A stretch of 64,000 nt of DNA from Bacillota bacterium (GTDB lineage Bacteria > Bacillota > Negativicutes > Sporomusales > CTSoil-080): the NCBI GenBank assembly GCA_017889635.1, contig JAGGAC010000001.1:1-64000 (forward strand), written 5' to 3'. A program made the position numbers and the translations under genes. Each line of letters begins with the position of its first letter. The first letter of the stretch is position 1. Positions 16,845 to 26,515 of this stretch are shown one piece after another. The notes below the pieces were generated by a model. It did not search any database. It was not told where the DNA came from and saw nothing but the letters and a program-made list of their open reading frames with translations.

Positions 16845-18806
16845 CTACTTATCTGTGTCAGCCATAAGTTTTGCGACCTTGATGGCAAAAGCAGCCGGAT
16901 CTTCTGGGATTAATCCTTCCATTAGCAAGGCTTGGCCGTATAATAGTTCACAATAATCTTTAAAAGCATCGGAAGAACTATCGGTTTCGTACTGCTTTTT
17001 TAATGCTGCGAAAACTTGGTGGGTAGGATTTAGTTCTAAAATCCTATTGGCTTTATATAGCGGTTTGTCCATCTCTGCTAAGATTTGTTCCATGGCAAGG
17101 CTGATGCCGTTACTACTGCTGACAAGGCAGACTGGGCTAGACTTTAGGCGGCTGCTGATCTTGACCTCAGTGATTTTTCCGGCCAGAGCTTCTTTGACGG
17201 CGCTTAGTAAAGATTGGTTTTCTTTCGCGGTATCATCTGCAGCTTGTTTCTGTTCCGGAGATCCGATGTCATCAAGATTTAAATCGCCGCGGCTGATTGA
17301 CTGGAATTTTTTCTCCTGATAATTGCCCAAAGCCTCGATAGCAAATTCATCAACCCGATCCAGAAGGTAGAGGACTTCGATATTCTTTTCTTTGAGAAGC
17401 TCCATCTGTGGCAGGCGTTCGACTTGTGCCCGGTCTTTACCGGTGGCATAGTAAATGACTGCCTGACCTTCGGCCATGCGTGATATGTAATCAGCAAGGG
17501 TAGTTAACTCAGTCGCAGCGTGCGAAGAGGGGAATAAGAGCAGGTTCTGCAGTTTATCACGGCTGTGGAAATCTGAATAAACACCGCTTTTGATGGCTTT
17601 GCCATATTCGTGCCAGAACTTCTCATATTTAGGCCGATCTTTAGTTATCATTGTTTCGAGGGTCTTTAAAACGCTTTTTTCAAGATTTTTTCCGACCAGT
17701 TTTAACTGGGAGCTTTGCTGGAGTAGTTCCCGTGAAATGTTTAGGGAAAAGTCAGGGGAGTCTACCAAGCCGCGAATGAATCGTAGATATTCTGGTAAGA
17801 GATCCAGGCAGTTATCCATAATAAAGACATTTTTCGAATATAGTTGAATGCCTGAGGTGGATTCCCGCTGGTAGAAATCAAAGGGGGCATGGGCAGGTAT
17901 GAAAAGTACGGTAGTGTACTCAACCGCACCTTCAACTTTAGAATGAATGATTTCCAACGGATCTTCCCAGTCATGAAAGAGGTTCTTATAAAAAAGACTA
18001 TACTCTTCCTGGGTGATTTCATTTTTGTTGCGGGTCCATAAGGGAGTCATGGAATTTAGGGTGCGAACTTCAATGGTTTCTTTGACCGGCGCATCTTCGA
18101 TTACTTTACCATCAGCATCCAATGGTTTTTCTTCTTTAATAAAGTTCATCTTAATTGGATAGCGGATGTAGTCGGAGTATTTCTTCACTAGGGATTCAAG
18201 GACATGTTTGTCAAGGAAATTTTCGTTAGGGTGGTCGCTGGACGCATGTTCATCTTGCAGAGTCAGAATAATGGTTGTACCCCGAGTGTCCTTATCGCAC
18301 TCTTCTATGGTATAGGAACCGTCGCCGGTGGATTCCCAGCGGATGCCCCTGGCTTGGCCTGGAGCGCGGGTCTGCATGGTTACCTTTTTTGCGACCATAA
18401 ACGCAGAATAAAAGCCGACACCAAATTGGCCGATAAGATCATTGTCGTTACTAGAACCGTTTTCTTTCAATTTTTCTAGGAAGACTTTAGTTCCTGATTT
18501 AGCGATAGTGCCGATGTTCTGAATGACCTCGTCGTAGGTCATTCCGATGCCATTATCAGAGATTGTCAAGGTGTTAGTAGCTTCGTCAGGTAGAAGAAAG
18601 ATTTCAAAATTGCTATTCCCTTCCAGAAGATCCTGGTTTGTTAAGGATTCAAAACGAATTTTATCAAGAGCATCTGAGGCATTAGAAATGAGTTCCCGTA
18701 GGAAAATTTCCCGATTGGTATAAATGGAATGTACCATTAGGTCTAATAATTGTTTGGTTTCCGCTTCGAATTTTCGGTTTTCTTTGGCAGTGGCTGCCTG
18801 AGTCAT
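16845..18806 (-). CDS. htpG: Chaperone protein HtpG (Hsp90)
   Basis: 653 residues from the ATG at 18806, which has AAGGAGGCGG just upstream; the longer ORF to 18872 is unlikely to be translated. The N-terminal ATPase motifs of Hsp90 are complete: ELISNASDALDKIRFESLT, DNGIGMTYDEV and GQFGVGFYSAFMVA. Middle and C-terminal dimerisation domains follow (NISRELLQQ near residue 345). HtpG is a cytoplasmic ATP-dependent chaperone acting with DnaK. A perfect CIRCE element lies 70 bases upstream, so control by the HrcA repressor is expected. Confidence 0.98.
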   Translation of the reverse strand: MTQAATAKENRKFEAETKQLLDLMVHSIYTNREIFLRELISNASDALDKIRFESLTNQDLLEGNSNFEIFLLPDEATNTLTISDNGIGMTYDEVIQNIGTIAKSGTKVFLEKLKENGSSNDNDLIGQFGVGFYSAFMVAKKVTMQTRAPGQARGIRWESTGDGSYTIEECDKDTRGTTIILTLQDEHASSDHPNENFLDKHVLESLVKKYSDYIRYPIKMNFIKEEKPLDADGKVIEDAPVKETIEVRTLNSMTPLWTRNKNEITQEEYSLFYKNLFHDWEDPLEIIHSKVEGAVEYTTVLFIPAHAPFDFYQRESTSGIQLYSKNVFIMDNCLDLLPEYLRFIRGLVDSPDFSLNISRELLQQSSQLKLVGKNLEKSVLKTLETMITKDRPKYEKFWHEYGKAIKSGVYSDFHSRDKLQNLLLFPSSHAATELTTLADYISRMAEGQAVIYYATGKDRAQVERLPQMELLKEKNIEVLYLLDRVDEFAIEALGNYQEKKFQSISRGDLNLDDIGSPEQKQAADDTAKENQSLLSAVKEALAGKITEVKISSRLKSSPVCLVSSSNGISLAMEQILAEMDKPLYKANRILELNPTHQVFAALKKQYETDSSSDAFKDYCELLYGQALLMEGLIPEDPAAFAIKVAKLMADTDK

Positions 18807-18875
18807 GGAACCGCCTCCTTGGTAGTGTTTTTTCTTGACCTTGCGTCTTTGTTCGCAAGGGATCAAGGACACTTA

Positions 18876-18902
18876 TTAGCACTCCTTCTTCGGGAGTGCT
18901 AA
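18876..18902. promoter_or_regulatory. CIRCE element (HrcA operator) of htpG
   Basis: TTAGCACTC (18876-18884), nine bases, GAGTGCTAA (18894-18902): an exact match to the CIRCE consensus. It lies in the leader of htpG on the minus strand. No other CIRCE copy was seen in the window, including upstream of clpB and hsp20. Confidence 0.97.
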
Positions 18903-18945
18903 TATAATGATAACCATACTGGTAAAAAAAATCAATTATTAGGCG

Positions 18946-18993
18946 AAAAAAAGAACGGTCAAAGTTGTGCCGGCGGGTGACGGAGCTTTGACC
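18946..18993 (-). terminator. Terminator of the TPR gene at 19000
   Basis: On the complement GGTCAAAG (18993-18986) pairs with CTTTGACC (18964-18957), followed by GTTCTTTTTTT. It isolates htpG from the upstream gene. Confidence 0.75.
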
Positions 18994-18999
18994 TTTCTA

Positions 19000-19953
19000 T
19001 TATAATTTCGGAATTTTTTTCTTACAATGTTCTTTTCGCTTGGAAAAGTAATTAATAATTTCATCATACAATGATGCGGCATGTTCCGGTTCGCAGTAGT
19101 CGATACTTAATCCCATTCTGGTAAACGTCTGATGAAGTCCTTCCATGTTGCCTAGCATTAAAAATAGTTTTCGCGCACTTTCAAAATGTTCAAAGGCCTC
19201 TTTATGTTTTCCCCATTGCTGATAACATACACCACGTGCCAATGCTAGTTCGGCAGCATCGCTAGGATAATTCTTATCATGTGAAAAATATGCTTCAGCG
19301 CTGGCATAAGCTGTTAAAGCCAAGGAGAAATTACCAATGTGGCAGTACGCCGCGCCTAATGCCATTGATATTCGAGCAATTTCACGAAAATCATCAGTGT
19401 TTTTTAAAACACTGAGGGCATAGTCGTAATATGTTAATGCCTCTTGCAGTTGACCATTTTGGCTCAAAAGATCGGCTTTTTTGATAACTTCCGTCGTGCT
19501 TAGTTTTCTTAAACTTAGCTGATTAAGTCTGGCTGCGCCTTTATCAATGGACCACTTGGCCGCAGTTTTAAAGCCGCGAACTTCATCCTTTACTGACGCA
19601 GAGCGATCTAAATCCAAGGCGGTTCGAATGCAATCAGGCCAAGGAGTCTTTGGAATTTTAAAGTCACTACTATCAGCCACGTCGGAGTTATTCTTCAATA
19701 AATATGCGACTTTGTCGATATCATCTAAAGAAAGAAAATAAAGAATTCCAGCTTCGATTACCTCGGAAATAGGCACCTCTGCTTGCTTTAAGATGTTAAC
19801 AGCGGCTGCGCTGACTCTTGCGCTGACTGTTGTTTTTTCATCAGTAAATTCAGACTGTTTAGCTATTATCAGCACCTTCTTTCTTAATATAAAGAATATA
19901 TCATAAATAGTCCGAGTAAACAAATGTTGTGAATTATTTTTAGCTTGTAACAC
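19000..19953 (-). CDS. TPR protein with ribbon-helix-helix-like N-terminus
   Basis: The open frame is 317 codons, but the start is uncertain. The region up to 19953 has no ribosome site, while AAGAAGGTG near 19880 suggests a start near there, possibly at a rare codon. The predicted mature part begins with TTVSARVSAAAVNILKQA and ISEVIEAGILYFL, which resembles a ribbon-helix-helix DNA-binding fold. Several TPR-like helical repeats follow (QEALTYYDYALSVLKN, SLALTAYASAEAYF, KEAFEHFESARKLFLMLGN). The plan is like Rap or other TPR regulators, but no partner peptide gene lies next to it. Function unassigned. Confidence 0.65.
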   Translation of the reverse strand: MLQAKNNSQHLFTRTIYDIFFILRKKVLIIAKQSEFTDEKTTVSARVSAAAVNILKQAEVPISEVIEAGILYFLSLDDIDKVAYLLKNNSDVADSSDFKIPKTPWPDCIRTALDLDRSASVKDEVRGFKTAAKWSIDKGAARLNQLSLRKLSTTEVIKKADLLSQNGQLQEALTYYDYALSVLKNTDDFREIARISMALGAAYCHIGNFSLALTAYASAEAYFSHDKNYPSDAAELALARGVCYQQWGKHKEAFEHFESARKLFLMLGNMEGLHQTFTRMGLSIDYCEPEHAASLYDEIINYFSKRKEHCKKKIPKL

Positions 19954-20085
19954 AGCTGTATTGTTTTAAGAAAAAAATGGGATTATTTATGATAAAATCT
20001 ATTTACAATAATACGAACATGAGATAAAATAATACAAGACAGATAAATTGTAATACAATATACCGACAGATAAAAGGAGAAAATC

Positions 20086-20505
20086 ATGAAACAAAAAATT
20101 ATTGCAGCTATTTTTGGGTTAATGGTAATGGCTAACGCCGCTATCCCGAATATCACAAGTGCCAACAGCTATTGTCAGTGGTGGGTTGAGATGGATGAAT
20201 TTATTGGCAATGTAGGAGAAACAGTGGGTCTTTCAAAAAGTAATGTTCGCTATTTAATGGATGAGGGGTATAGTCCGCGTGATATTGCTACCGCTGGAAT
20301 TTTGGTTCTAGACAATGCAGCTAAGGAAAGAGCTTCAGTTACTAATAACAAAGGGTCACTTTATGCTGTTACTCAAATACTGGTGATGAAGAATAAGGAT
20401 AATAGCTGGAACGATGTATCAAAGAGCTTAAATATTCCTGCAGAAAACTTTAAACACGATATGGAGAAAGTGGATAAGCTCATTAGGAAAGAACCTAAAT
20501 TATAG
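20086..20505 (+). CDS. Small exported protein, function unknown
   Basis: 139 residues with a signal peptide (IIAAIFGLMVMANAAIPNIT, cleavage likely after TSANS) and a mature part of about 110 residues that looks helical, with no cysteines beyond one and no known motif. GYSPRDIATAGILVLDNAA and NDVSKSLNIPAENF recall small helical repeat proteins. The start follows AAAGGAGAAAATC. It is followed by a terminator and appears monocistronic. The surrounding DNA is AT-rich but not otherwise unusual. Confidence 0.8.
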   Translation: MKQKIIAAIFGLMVMANAAIPNITSANSYCQWWVEMDEFIGNVGETVGLSKSNVRYLMDEGYSPRDIATAGILVLDNAAKERASVTNNKGSLYAVTQILVMKNKDNSWNDVSKSLNIPAENFKHDMEKVDKLIRKEPKL

Positions 20506-20589
20506 ATGCTGTGTAAGCCTAATCCATTGTGTATAGCAGTTAAGACGGCTTGGGAAGTTTCAGCCAATTTTTAATTGAGTAAAAGAATG

Positions 20590-20634
20590 AAATCCCTCTT
20601 AGTAGACTTCTGTTTCTACCAAGGGGGATTTTTA
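20590..20634 (+). terminator. Intrinsic terminator
   Basis: 17-base arms, AAATCCCTCTTAGTAGA (20590-20606) with 20615-20631, two mismatches, then TTTTT. Confidence 0.85.
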
Positions 20635-20990
20635 CAAGTTATCTATTGACTTGATGCATAAGGTTTTCTTTTGAAGAAGAATCTGGTCTTGGCTTGAAGA
20701 AGTCATTGATGTTGATCATTATAATAATGTTTTTTTGGTATATGTAATATCCGCTAAATGAATTTCTATTTGGTTAATAAAAGGGTTATAATTATCTCAA
20801 AATTCATGAGTTTCAGAAAACAGATTGTAATACAAAACGTTAACTTATAATGGAGGGATGCTGAGGAGTAGGAGAATAAGTAATAAGATTGAATACTAAT
20901 TATTTGAAGGTGGAACAATTAATAACGAATGTGTCTACTGGATATTGGGAAACTAGATTTAAGCTGATTATGATATTGGAGTGAAATGCC
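20635..20990. other. Noncoding leader of hbd
   Basis: No ORF or structured element recognised. The stretch is AT-rich. Confidence 0.5.
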
Positions 20991-21839
20991 ATGGTGGTTA
21001 GTACAATTGGGGTATTGGGAGCAGGCGCGATGGGGGGAGGAATTGCCCAGGCGGCGGCACTGAATGGTTTTAATGTTATCCTTTGTGATGTTGAAAAACG
21101 ATTTGTTGATGACGCTATTAAGAAGTTTGAAGCCCATCTTGACAAGTGTATCAAAAATGAAAAGATGACTATAGCTGAAAAGGCAGTAGTCATAGGGAGA
21201 GTTACGGCGACAATTCAAGTGGCTGATTTTAGTGCTGCTGATTTTGTTATTGAGAGTGTAGTCGAGGATATTACTATTAAGAAGAATGTTTTTGCGGCGT
21301 TAGATAAAGCTTGTCGACCAGATGTTATTCTTGCCACAAACACTTCATCTATGTCGATTACCGATATAGCGTCTGCCACAACTAGGCCTGAGATGGTTGC
21401 TGGACTGCATTTTTTTATTCCGCCAACAATAATGGACGTGGTTGAGGTTACCCGGGGATATTACACTAGCGACAGTACAGTGCAACAAGTGAAAAATGTA
21501 GCCGAGCAAATGGGGAAAAAATGTGTTGAAGTGAAGAAAGATACGCCAGGATTTATTGCCAACCGAATATACACGCCGCTTTTATTAGAGGCCTTCAAAG
21601 TATATGAAGAAGGCATAGCTTCTAAAGAAGATATTGATGCGGCAATGAAACTGGCTTATAAGCTTCCTATCGGCCCGTTTGAGTTGGCGGACTACATAGG
21701 ACTTGATACTTTGAATAATGGTCTGAAATACTTCCAAAGCGAGCTTGGGCCTCAGTGGAGTCCGCCGCAAACTCTCAAGCGGTTAGTAAAAGCAGGGCGT
21801 TTAGGGCGAAAGGTCGGTAAAGGCTGGTATGATTACTGA
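20991..21839 (+). CDS. hbd: 3-hydroxybutyryl-CoA dehydrogenase
   Basis: 282 residues, the usual length. The NAD-binding motif GVLGAGAMGGGIAQ is at the N-terminus. The catalytic segments ESVVEDITIKKNVFAALDK, NTSSMSITDIA and GLHFFIPPTIMDVVEVTRG (catalytic His) are all present, and the C-terminal dimerisation domain ends LGRKVGKGWYDY. It oxidises or forms 3-hydroxybutyryl-CoA in butyrate or crotonyl-CoA metabolism. No crotonase, thiolase or acyl-CoA dehydrogenase gene lies beside it, so it is detached from the usual bcs operon. Its last 7 bases overlap the end of the convergent LysR gene. Confidence 0.95.
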   Translation: MVVSTIGVLGAGAMGGGIAQAAALNGFNVILCDVEKRFVDDAIKKFEAHLDKCIKNEKMTIAEKAVVIGRVTATIQVADFSAADFVIESVVEDITIKKNVFAALDKACRPDVILATNTSSMSITDIASATTRPEMVAGLHFFIPPTIMDVVEVTRGYYTSDSTVQQVKNVAEQMGKKCVEVKKDTPGFIANRIYTPLLLEAFKVYEEGIASKEDIDAAMKLAYKLPIGPFELADYIGLDTLNNGLKYFQSELGPQWSPPQTLKRLVKAGRLGRKVGKGWYDY

Positions 21840-22780
21840 GTCGGAGACGGCATGGTATTATTGCAAGTTTGATATGTAGGCCGGATAAAAGTATGGCGGG
21901 TATTTTCGAATTCAGTTAGAAACGGAACTAGTGCCGGGTTGGACATATCTTTTTTCCAGGCTATTACAACATCAAACTTACAGTCTTCACCACAAAGGTC
22001 AACATAACGTACAAATGGGCTTGCGTAAATTTGGGTATGTCGAGGCAAAAAGGTAATTCCTGTACCCATTTCCATCATAAGTAGAATGGTAATTGTATTA
22101 GGAATTTGCTGAACAACATTAGGGGTAAAGCCACGGGATTTACATACTTCAAAGGTATGAGCAAAGCCCTGGGGAGTATTATCGCGAGACAGCAATAAAA
22201 AGCGTTGATCAGCCAGAATCTCGGCATCGATAACTTGCTCGCTGGACAGAGGATGGCTATAATGCATTACTGCAGAGGTAACATCGCTGTAGACGGGTTT
22301 CCAATTAAGCCCGGAAGTATTAGGAAGCGCCAGTGAAAGAGTAATGCTAATATCTACTTCATTACGCTGCAAGGCAGTCATAAGCGTCGGAATATATTCA
22401 TAGGCAAATAAGTGTAGCTGGACTTGGGGATAAACGCGGTTAAAGTGGTTGGCAAACGGTACTAAAAACTGTTTCGAGGCTGCATCTAAATAACCGATTC
22501 TGATACTTCCTGCCTCGCCAGAAGAGTGTAGCTGAACCTTTTTGAGAAGCTGAGTGTGGTGTTCAAGAAGAGCGCGGGCCTCACAAAGGAGAAGATTACC
22601 GGCAGCTGTCAACTGAACTGAGCGTTTATTACGTGTAAAAAGCTGTACCCCAAGTTCCCGTTCTAGTTCGGCAATATGTCGTGTAAGAACAGATTGGGTA
22701 AGAAACAGATGTTTGGCTGTTTCGGTAAAATTCAAGTGTTCTGCAAGAATAGAGAATTCGCGTAATTGCCAAAGCTCCAT
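21833..22780 (-). CDS. LysR-family transcriptional regulator
   Basis: 315 residues from the ATG at 22780 (AGGAGGATTT upstream); the longer frame to 23179 runs through the divergent promoter and is not real. The winged-helix domain reads WQLREFSILAEHLNFTETAK, HLFLTQSVLTRHIAELEREL, and the effector-binding domain follows. It is divergent from the dehydrogenase gene at 22932 with a 151-base gap, the classic LysR target arrangement. The co-inducer is unknown. Confidence 0.93.
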   Translation of the reverse strand: MELWQLREFSILAEHLNFTETAKHLFLTQSVLTRHIAELERELGVQLFTRNKRSVQLTAAGNLLLCEARALLEHHTQLLKKVQLHSSGEAGSIRIGYLDAASKQFLVPFANHFNRVYPQVQLHLFAYEYIPTLMTALQRNEVDISITLSLALPNTSGLNWKPVYSDVTSAVMHYSHPLSSEQVIDAEILADQRFLLLSRDNTPQGFAHTFEVCKSRGFTPNVVQQIPNTITILLMMEMGTGITFLPRHTQIYASPFVRYVDLCGEDCKFDVVIAWKKDMSNPALVPFLTEFENTRHTFIRPTYQTCNNTMPSPTQ

Positions 22781-22931
22781 AAATCCTCCTGGAAGATCGG
22801 TAATACATGGCAGAGTCTTTTGATCTTTATAATATATATTATATTGCATCATAAATGTTATGAAAATACTGACTTTAAATAAAATAATGCATCTAAAAAA
22901 TTTGGGTGGATATGAAAGGAACTTGATTACA

Positions 22932-23693
22932 ATGAATAGATTAGAAGGCAAAGTTGCAATAGTAACGGGAGCGAATTCAGGAATCGGTGCGGCTACAGCA
23001 GAGTTGTTTGCAAAAGAAGGGGCTAGTGTTGTTATTGTAGATCTTATGAAAGACAATTTTAATGAAGTTGCCGACAGAATTATTGCAAATGGCGGAAAAG
23101 CGATGGCAATTCCCGGTGATGTTGCATCTTTAGAAGATTGTATTAAGGTATTTAACGAAACTATAAGAAGGTTTGGCAAGGTCGATATACTTGTTAATAA
23201 TGCAGGAATAGGCGACTACACTATTCCTACAATAAGATTGACAGATGTGGCTTGGGAAAAGAGTATTGCTGTAAACCAGACCGGTCCCTTTCACTTCTGC
23301 CGCGAAGCTCTAAAATATATGACTGAGGCAAACTACGGAGTTATTGTAAATGTAGCTTCGGTGGCAGGTGTGTATGGCAATGCCGGTGCCGCTTACTCTG
23401 CGACAAAGCATGCAGTAGTGGGGCTAACTAAAAATATTGCAATACAGTATGCAGGAAAAGGTATTCGCTGCAATGCAGTATGTCCAGGAGCAACTTTGAC
23501 CTCGATGCTCAATCCTGAAAATGAGAAAAAATTTGACCAAGAGATGTGGGCTACTGTTCAAAAGCATCAGTGCGAGGATATTCCGCTGATTGATGCTTTT
23601 GACCAGGCAAATGCAATTCTGTTCTTTGCGAGCGATGAATCGAAATCTGTAACCGGCCAGATAATGGTAGTAGATAACGGAAGATTTCTTTAA
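22932..23693 (+). CDS. Short-chain dehydrogenase/reductase
   Basis: 253 residues from the ATG at 22932 (AAAGGAAC upstream). It has the classical SDR pattern: TGANSGIG cofactor loop, acidic residue after the second strand (VVIVDLMKD, predicting NAD(H)), NNAGIG, a Ser near residue 140 and YSATK (catalytic Tyr and Lys). The substrate is not predictable. The divergent LysR gene is the probable regulator. A perfect hairpin terminator follows. Confidence 0.9.
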   Translation: MNRLEGKVAIVTGANSGIGAATAELFAKEGASVVIVDLMKDNFNEVADRIIANGGKAMAIPGDVASLEDCIKVFNETIRRFGKVDILVNNAGIGDYTIPTIRLTDVAWEKSIAVNQTGPFHFCREALKYMTEANYGVIVNVASVAGVYGNAGAAYSATKHAVVGLTKNIAIQYAGKGIRCNAVCPGATLTSMLNPENEKKFDQEMWATVQKHQCEDIPLIDAFDQANAILFFASDESKSVTGQIMVVDNGRFL

Positions 23694-23712
23694 TTGAATT
23701 TTGTTTTATGGA

Positions 23713-23757
23713 AAAAGCGCAAGTATGCACGAAATATAAATGCATACTTGCGCTTTT
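23713..23757. terminator. Perfect 17-base hairpin terminator
   Basis: AAAAGCGCAAGTATGCA (23713-23729) pairs perfectly with 23741-23757 across 11 bases. A and T ends allow use by both the SDR gene and the convergent queF. Confidence 0.88.
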
Positions 23758-23814
23758 AGTGTTTCACGGCTTTAAAGGATCTATTTTATAAGAGGAAGTG
23801 TAAAATGATACATA

Positions 23815-24312
23815 TTATCTGTTGTCAATCTTGTCCAATGAATGAAGGTCATGTTCCTGCATTCTGTACCAGGCCAAATTTTGATATTTGGTATCGGTGT
23901 TGCCGTAGTTGCAATAAGGGTCAATAGAAATACCTCCGCGCGGAAGGAATTTACCCCAGACTTCAAGATAGCGCGGCTGCATTAACCGGACCAGGTCCTT
24001 CATAATAATATTAACGACATCCTCATGAAAGTCGCCATGATTACGGAAACTCAAAAGATATAATTTCAGTGATTTGCTTTCAACCATTTTGATGTTAGGA
24101 ATATAGTTTATATAAATGGTGGCAAAGTCGGGCTGCCCGGTTATCGGACAAAGGCTGGTGAATTCAGGGCAGTTGAATTTTACCCAGTAGTCATTTCCGG
24201 GATGCTTATTGTCGAAAACCTCCAGTACCCCGGGATCGTAGGCATAATTGTATTTGGTATTGTTATTGCCTAACAGAGTTATACCGTCTAATTCTTCATT
24301 ATTTCTTGGCAT
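23815..24312 (-). CDS. queF: NADPH-dependent 7-cyano-7-deazaguanine reductase (QueF)
   Basis: 165 residues, the short unimodular type. The catalytic cysteine lies in [13 protein letters not shown] (Cys55, Asp62), and the family signature ESKSLKLY starts at residue 78; [10 protein letters not shown] gives the later conserved His-Glu. It reduces preQ0 to preQ1 for queuosine in tRNA. Its first 14 bases overlap the end of the molybdoenzyme gene, so the two are coupled. The other queuosine genes (queC, queD, queE) are not in the window. Confidence 0.95.
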   Translation of the reverse strand: MPRNNEELDGITLLGNNNTKYNYAYDPGVLEVFDNKHPGNDYWVKFNCPEFTSLCPITGQPDFATIYINYIPNIKMVESKSLKLYLLSFRNHGDFHEDVVNIIMKDLVRLMQPRYLEVWGKFLPRGGISIDPYCNYGNTDTKYQNLAWYRMQEHDLHSLDKIDNR

Positions 24313-26323
24313 ATCGGTTCTCCTTTACTAATGGTTTAACATTAACCTTGACATCATAAAAAGTACTTCCATTGCCTTTGTCTGTAAGGCGCTGAGATGT
24401 AAGGGCATTGACTGAACGATTTCCAGGTCCATGTTCGAGCCCCCATATTCCTTCAGTAACAACAACTCCAGGTGGGATTTTGTCGGTAATTTTCAGGGTG
24501 AAAATTACTTCGCCGCGCTTGTTGAAGGCAAGGATTAGTTGGCTGTTCATTAAACCTAGGGTATCAGCGTCGCCTGGATTCATCTGTAATACCATTTTGT
24601 TTGTTGCAGTTAAATCTGTTCGTTCATTAAACGACGAGTTTAATAACCTCGCGTCAGGTGAATTAATTAGCCAGAAAGCGGCATCATCACTGTGAGGCTT
24701 GGTATATTTAGGCAGCGGGCAGTCTTCTTTGGGATTAAGAATTTCGATTTTAGCAGAGGGAGTCTTAAACCTAGTCTTATAATCTGTAGCAAGTGGTAAT
24801 TCGAGCGGACGCCCTGCAAACAGCGGTTGGATATTGGTATTCTTCAGCCAGGGCGAGTTTTCTCCCAAAATGCTGTCAATTAAATTATCTGCCGATTGGC
24901 TAAAAAAAGATTTCTTTATACCCATCGCAGATGCCAACAGGCTGAATACATCCCAGTTGGATTTAGCCTGTCCTATTGGAGGAATAATCGGGTAGGCCCG
25001 TTGAACGGTGTAGTGACCATAGGCGCGGTATATATCGCTATGTTCAAGTGAAGCAGTGGCTGGTAACACAATATCAGCATACTTTGCTGTGTCAGTCATA
25101 AACCGCTCGTGGACTACTGTAAAGAGGTCATTCCTTGCTAAGCCTCTAAGCACTTGGTTCTGATCAGGTGCTACGGCAACAGGATTGGAATGATATACAT
25201 AAAGGCTCATTAGCGGCGGTTTTGTCAGTTCATTTAAAGCTTGGCCCAATTTGTTCATATTTATAATCCGGGTTGTGCCTTCTTGAAACTCTTCATGTGT
25301 TATAAGTTTTGTATTAAAGGCGCTTGACGTTGAAATATCAGCCAGTAACCCGCCACCGGGTTTATTCCAGGCGCCAACAAGTGCAGGTAAACAAGTGATT
25401 GTGCGTACCGTCATTGCGCCATTACCATAGCGGGACAGGCCACTGCCAAGTCTTATAAAAGGGGCATGGGCAGCGGCATATTGCCTGGCCATTTCTTCGA
25501 TAATGGGGGTAGGTACGTCGGTTATTTCACTTACTCTTTCAGGGGGATAACTTGGCAAAACCGTCAGATTCAGTTCATCATAACCCTGCACAAACCTTCG
25601 AATAAAATCCAGATTAGCTAGATTTTCCCGGGCAATCACGTGCATCATACCAAGTGCTAGCGCTCCATCTGTACCTGGACGAACAATGAAAACTTTGTCT
25701 GCCGTCTTAGCCGTCGTTGTTGTATAAGTATCGATTAGCCACACCTTAGCACCTTGCTTCTTAGCTGCAGCTATATCCTGCATAATGTGAATATTGGTTG
25801 CTAATGCATGAATACCCCATAAAATAATCAAGTCGCTTTGCAGAATCTCATTAGTATGGGGTGCCATGGTTTCCCCCATTACTGCATTCCAGCCGTACCC
25901 TTTGGCCGGTGAACAGATAGTACGATCCAATCTTGAGGCTCCTAGACTGTAGAAAAAAGCATGGCCGGCGTTGCGCTGAACAAGACCTAGTGTTCCAGCA
26001 TACGAGTAGGGCAATATTGCTTCGGCAGTGTACTTCGCAATAATTTCATGCCAGCTAAGTTTAATGCGGTCAAGTGCATCTTCCCAGGAGATAGGAGTAA
26101 ATTTGCCGCTTCCCTTAGGCCCGCTTCTAAGTAAGGGTGTTTTAAGTCGATATGGCGAGTAAACAGTTTTTTCATAATGCCCCATTTTGGCGCAAAGTTT
26201 GCCCCTGGTGAACGGATGTTCAGGATCGCCCTGGATTTTTACAACTCTGCCGTTTTCCACATAGATAAGTAGACCGCACGTATCGGGACAATCATATGGG
26301 CAAACCGAACGTAGAACTTGCAT
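24299..26323 (-). CDS. Molybdopterin oxidoreductase (DMSO reductase superfamily)
   Basis: 674 residues. The N-terminal motif CPYDCPDTC plus LCAK binds a [4Fe-4S] cluster. The molybdopterin domains follow ([31 protein letters not shown] in the C-terminal cap). The residue at the usual metal-ligand position appears to be within [11 protein letters not shown], probably cysteine or serine. No twin-arginine signal is present, so it should be cytoplasmic. No electron-transfer or membrane subunit is adjacent. The substrate is unknown; formate, polysulfide or thiosulfate-type activities are all possible. It overlaps queF. Confidence 0.88.
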   Translation of the reverse strand: MQVLRSVCPYDCPDTCGLLIYVENGRVVKIQGDPEHPFTRGKLCAKMGHYEKTVYSPYRLKTPLLRSGPKGSGKFTPISWEDALDRIKLSWHEIIAKYTAEAILPYSYAGTLGLVQRNAGHAFFYSLGASRLDRTICSPAKGYGWNAVMGETMAPHTNEILQSDLIILWGIHALATNIHIMQDIAAAKKQGAKVWLIDTYTTTTAKTADKVFIVRPGTDGALALGMMHVIARENLANLDFIRRFVQGYDELNLTVLPSYPPERVSEITDVPTPIIEEMARQYAAAHAPFIRLGSGLSRYGNGAMTVRTITCLPALVGAWNKPGGGLLADISTSSAFNTKLITHEEFQEGTTRIINMNKLGQALNELTKPPLMSLYVYHSNPVAVAPDQNQVLRGLARNDLFTVVHERFMTDTAKYADIVLPATASLEHSDIYRAYGHYTVQRAYPIIPPIGQAKSNWDVFSLLASAMGIKKSFFSQSADNLIDSILGENSPWLKNTNIQPLFAGRPLELPLATDYKTRFKTPSAKIEILNPKEDCPLPKYTKPHSDDAAFWLINSPDARLLNSSFNERTDLTATNKMVLQMNPGDADTLGLMNSQLILAFNKRGEVIFTLKITDKIPPGVVVTEGIWGLEHGPGNRSVNALTSQRLTDKGNGSTFYDVKVNVKPLVKENRYAKK

Positions 26324-26515
26324 ATTATAGTCCTTCCTGAAGAATAGGGGGTATCTATCCTTTACAAAATATTCTTAGTGTACCAATTATAGTATTAACT
26401 ATGTATAAAGTCTAGGCTGATTCTATTGGTTATCTATACTCAAATTCCAAAAATCGAATAGTGGAATAAATAACGGATATCATATATTTATCAGTCGTAT
26501 TAAAGGAGAATTGAG

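Noticed and set aside
22781-23179. N-terminal extension of the LysR frame
   Set aside because: The strong AGGAGG site and the standard LysR start at 22780 decide the start; the extension runs opposite the SDR gene.
26324-26515. Possible preQ1 riboswitch upstream of the molybdoenzyme-queF pair
   Set aside because: I looked for the preQ1-I hairpin and A-rich tail and did not find them in either orientation.
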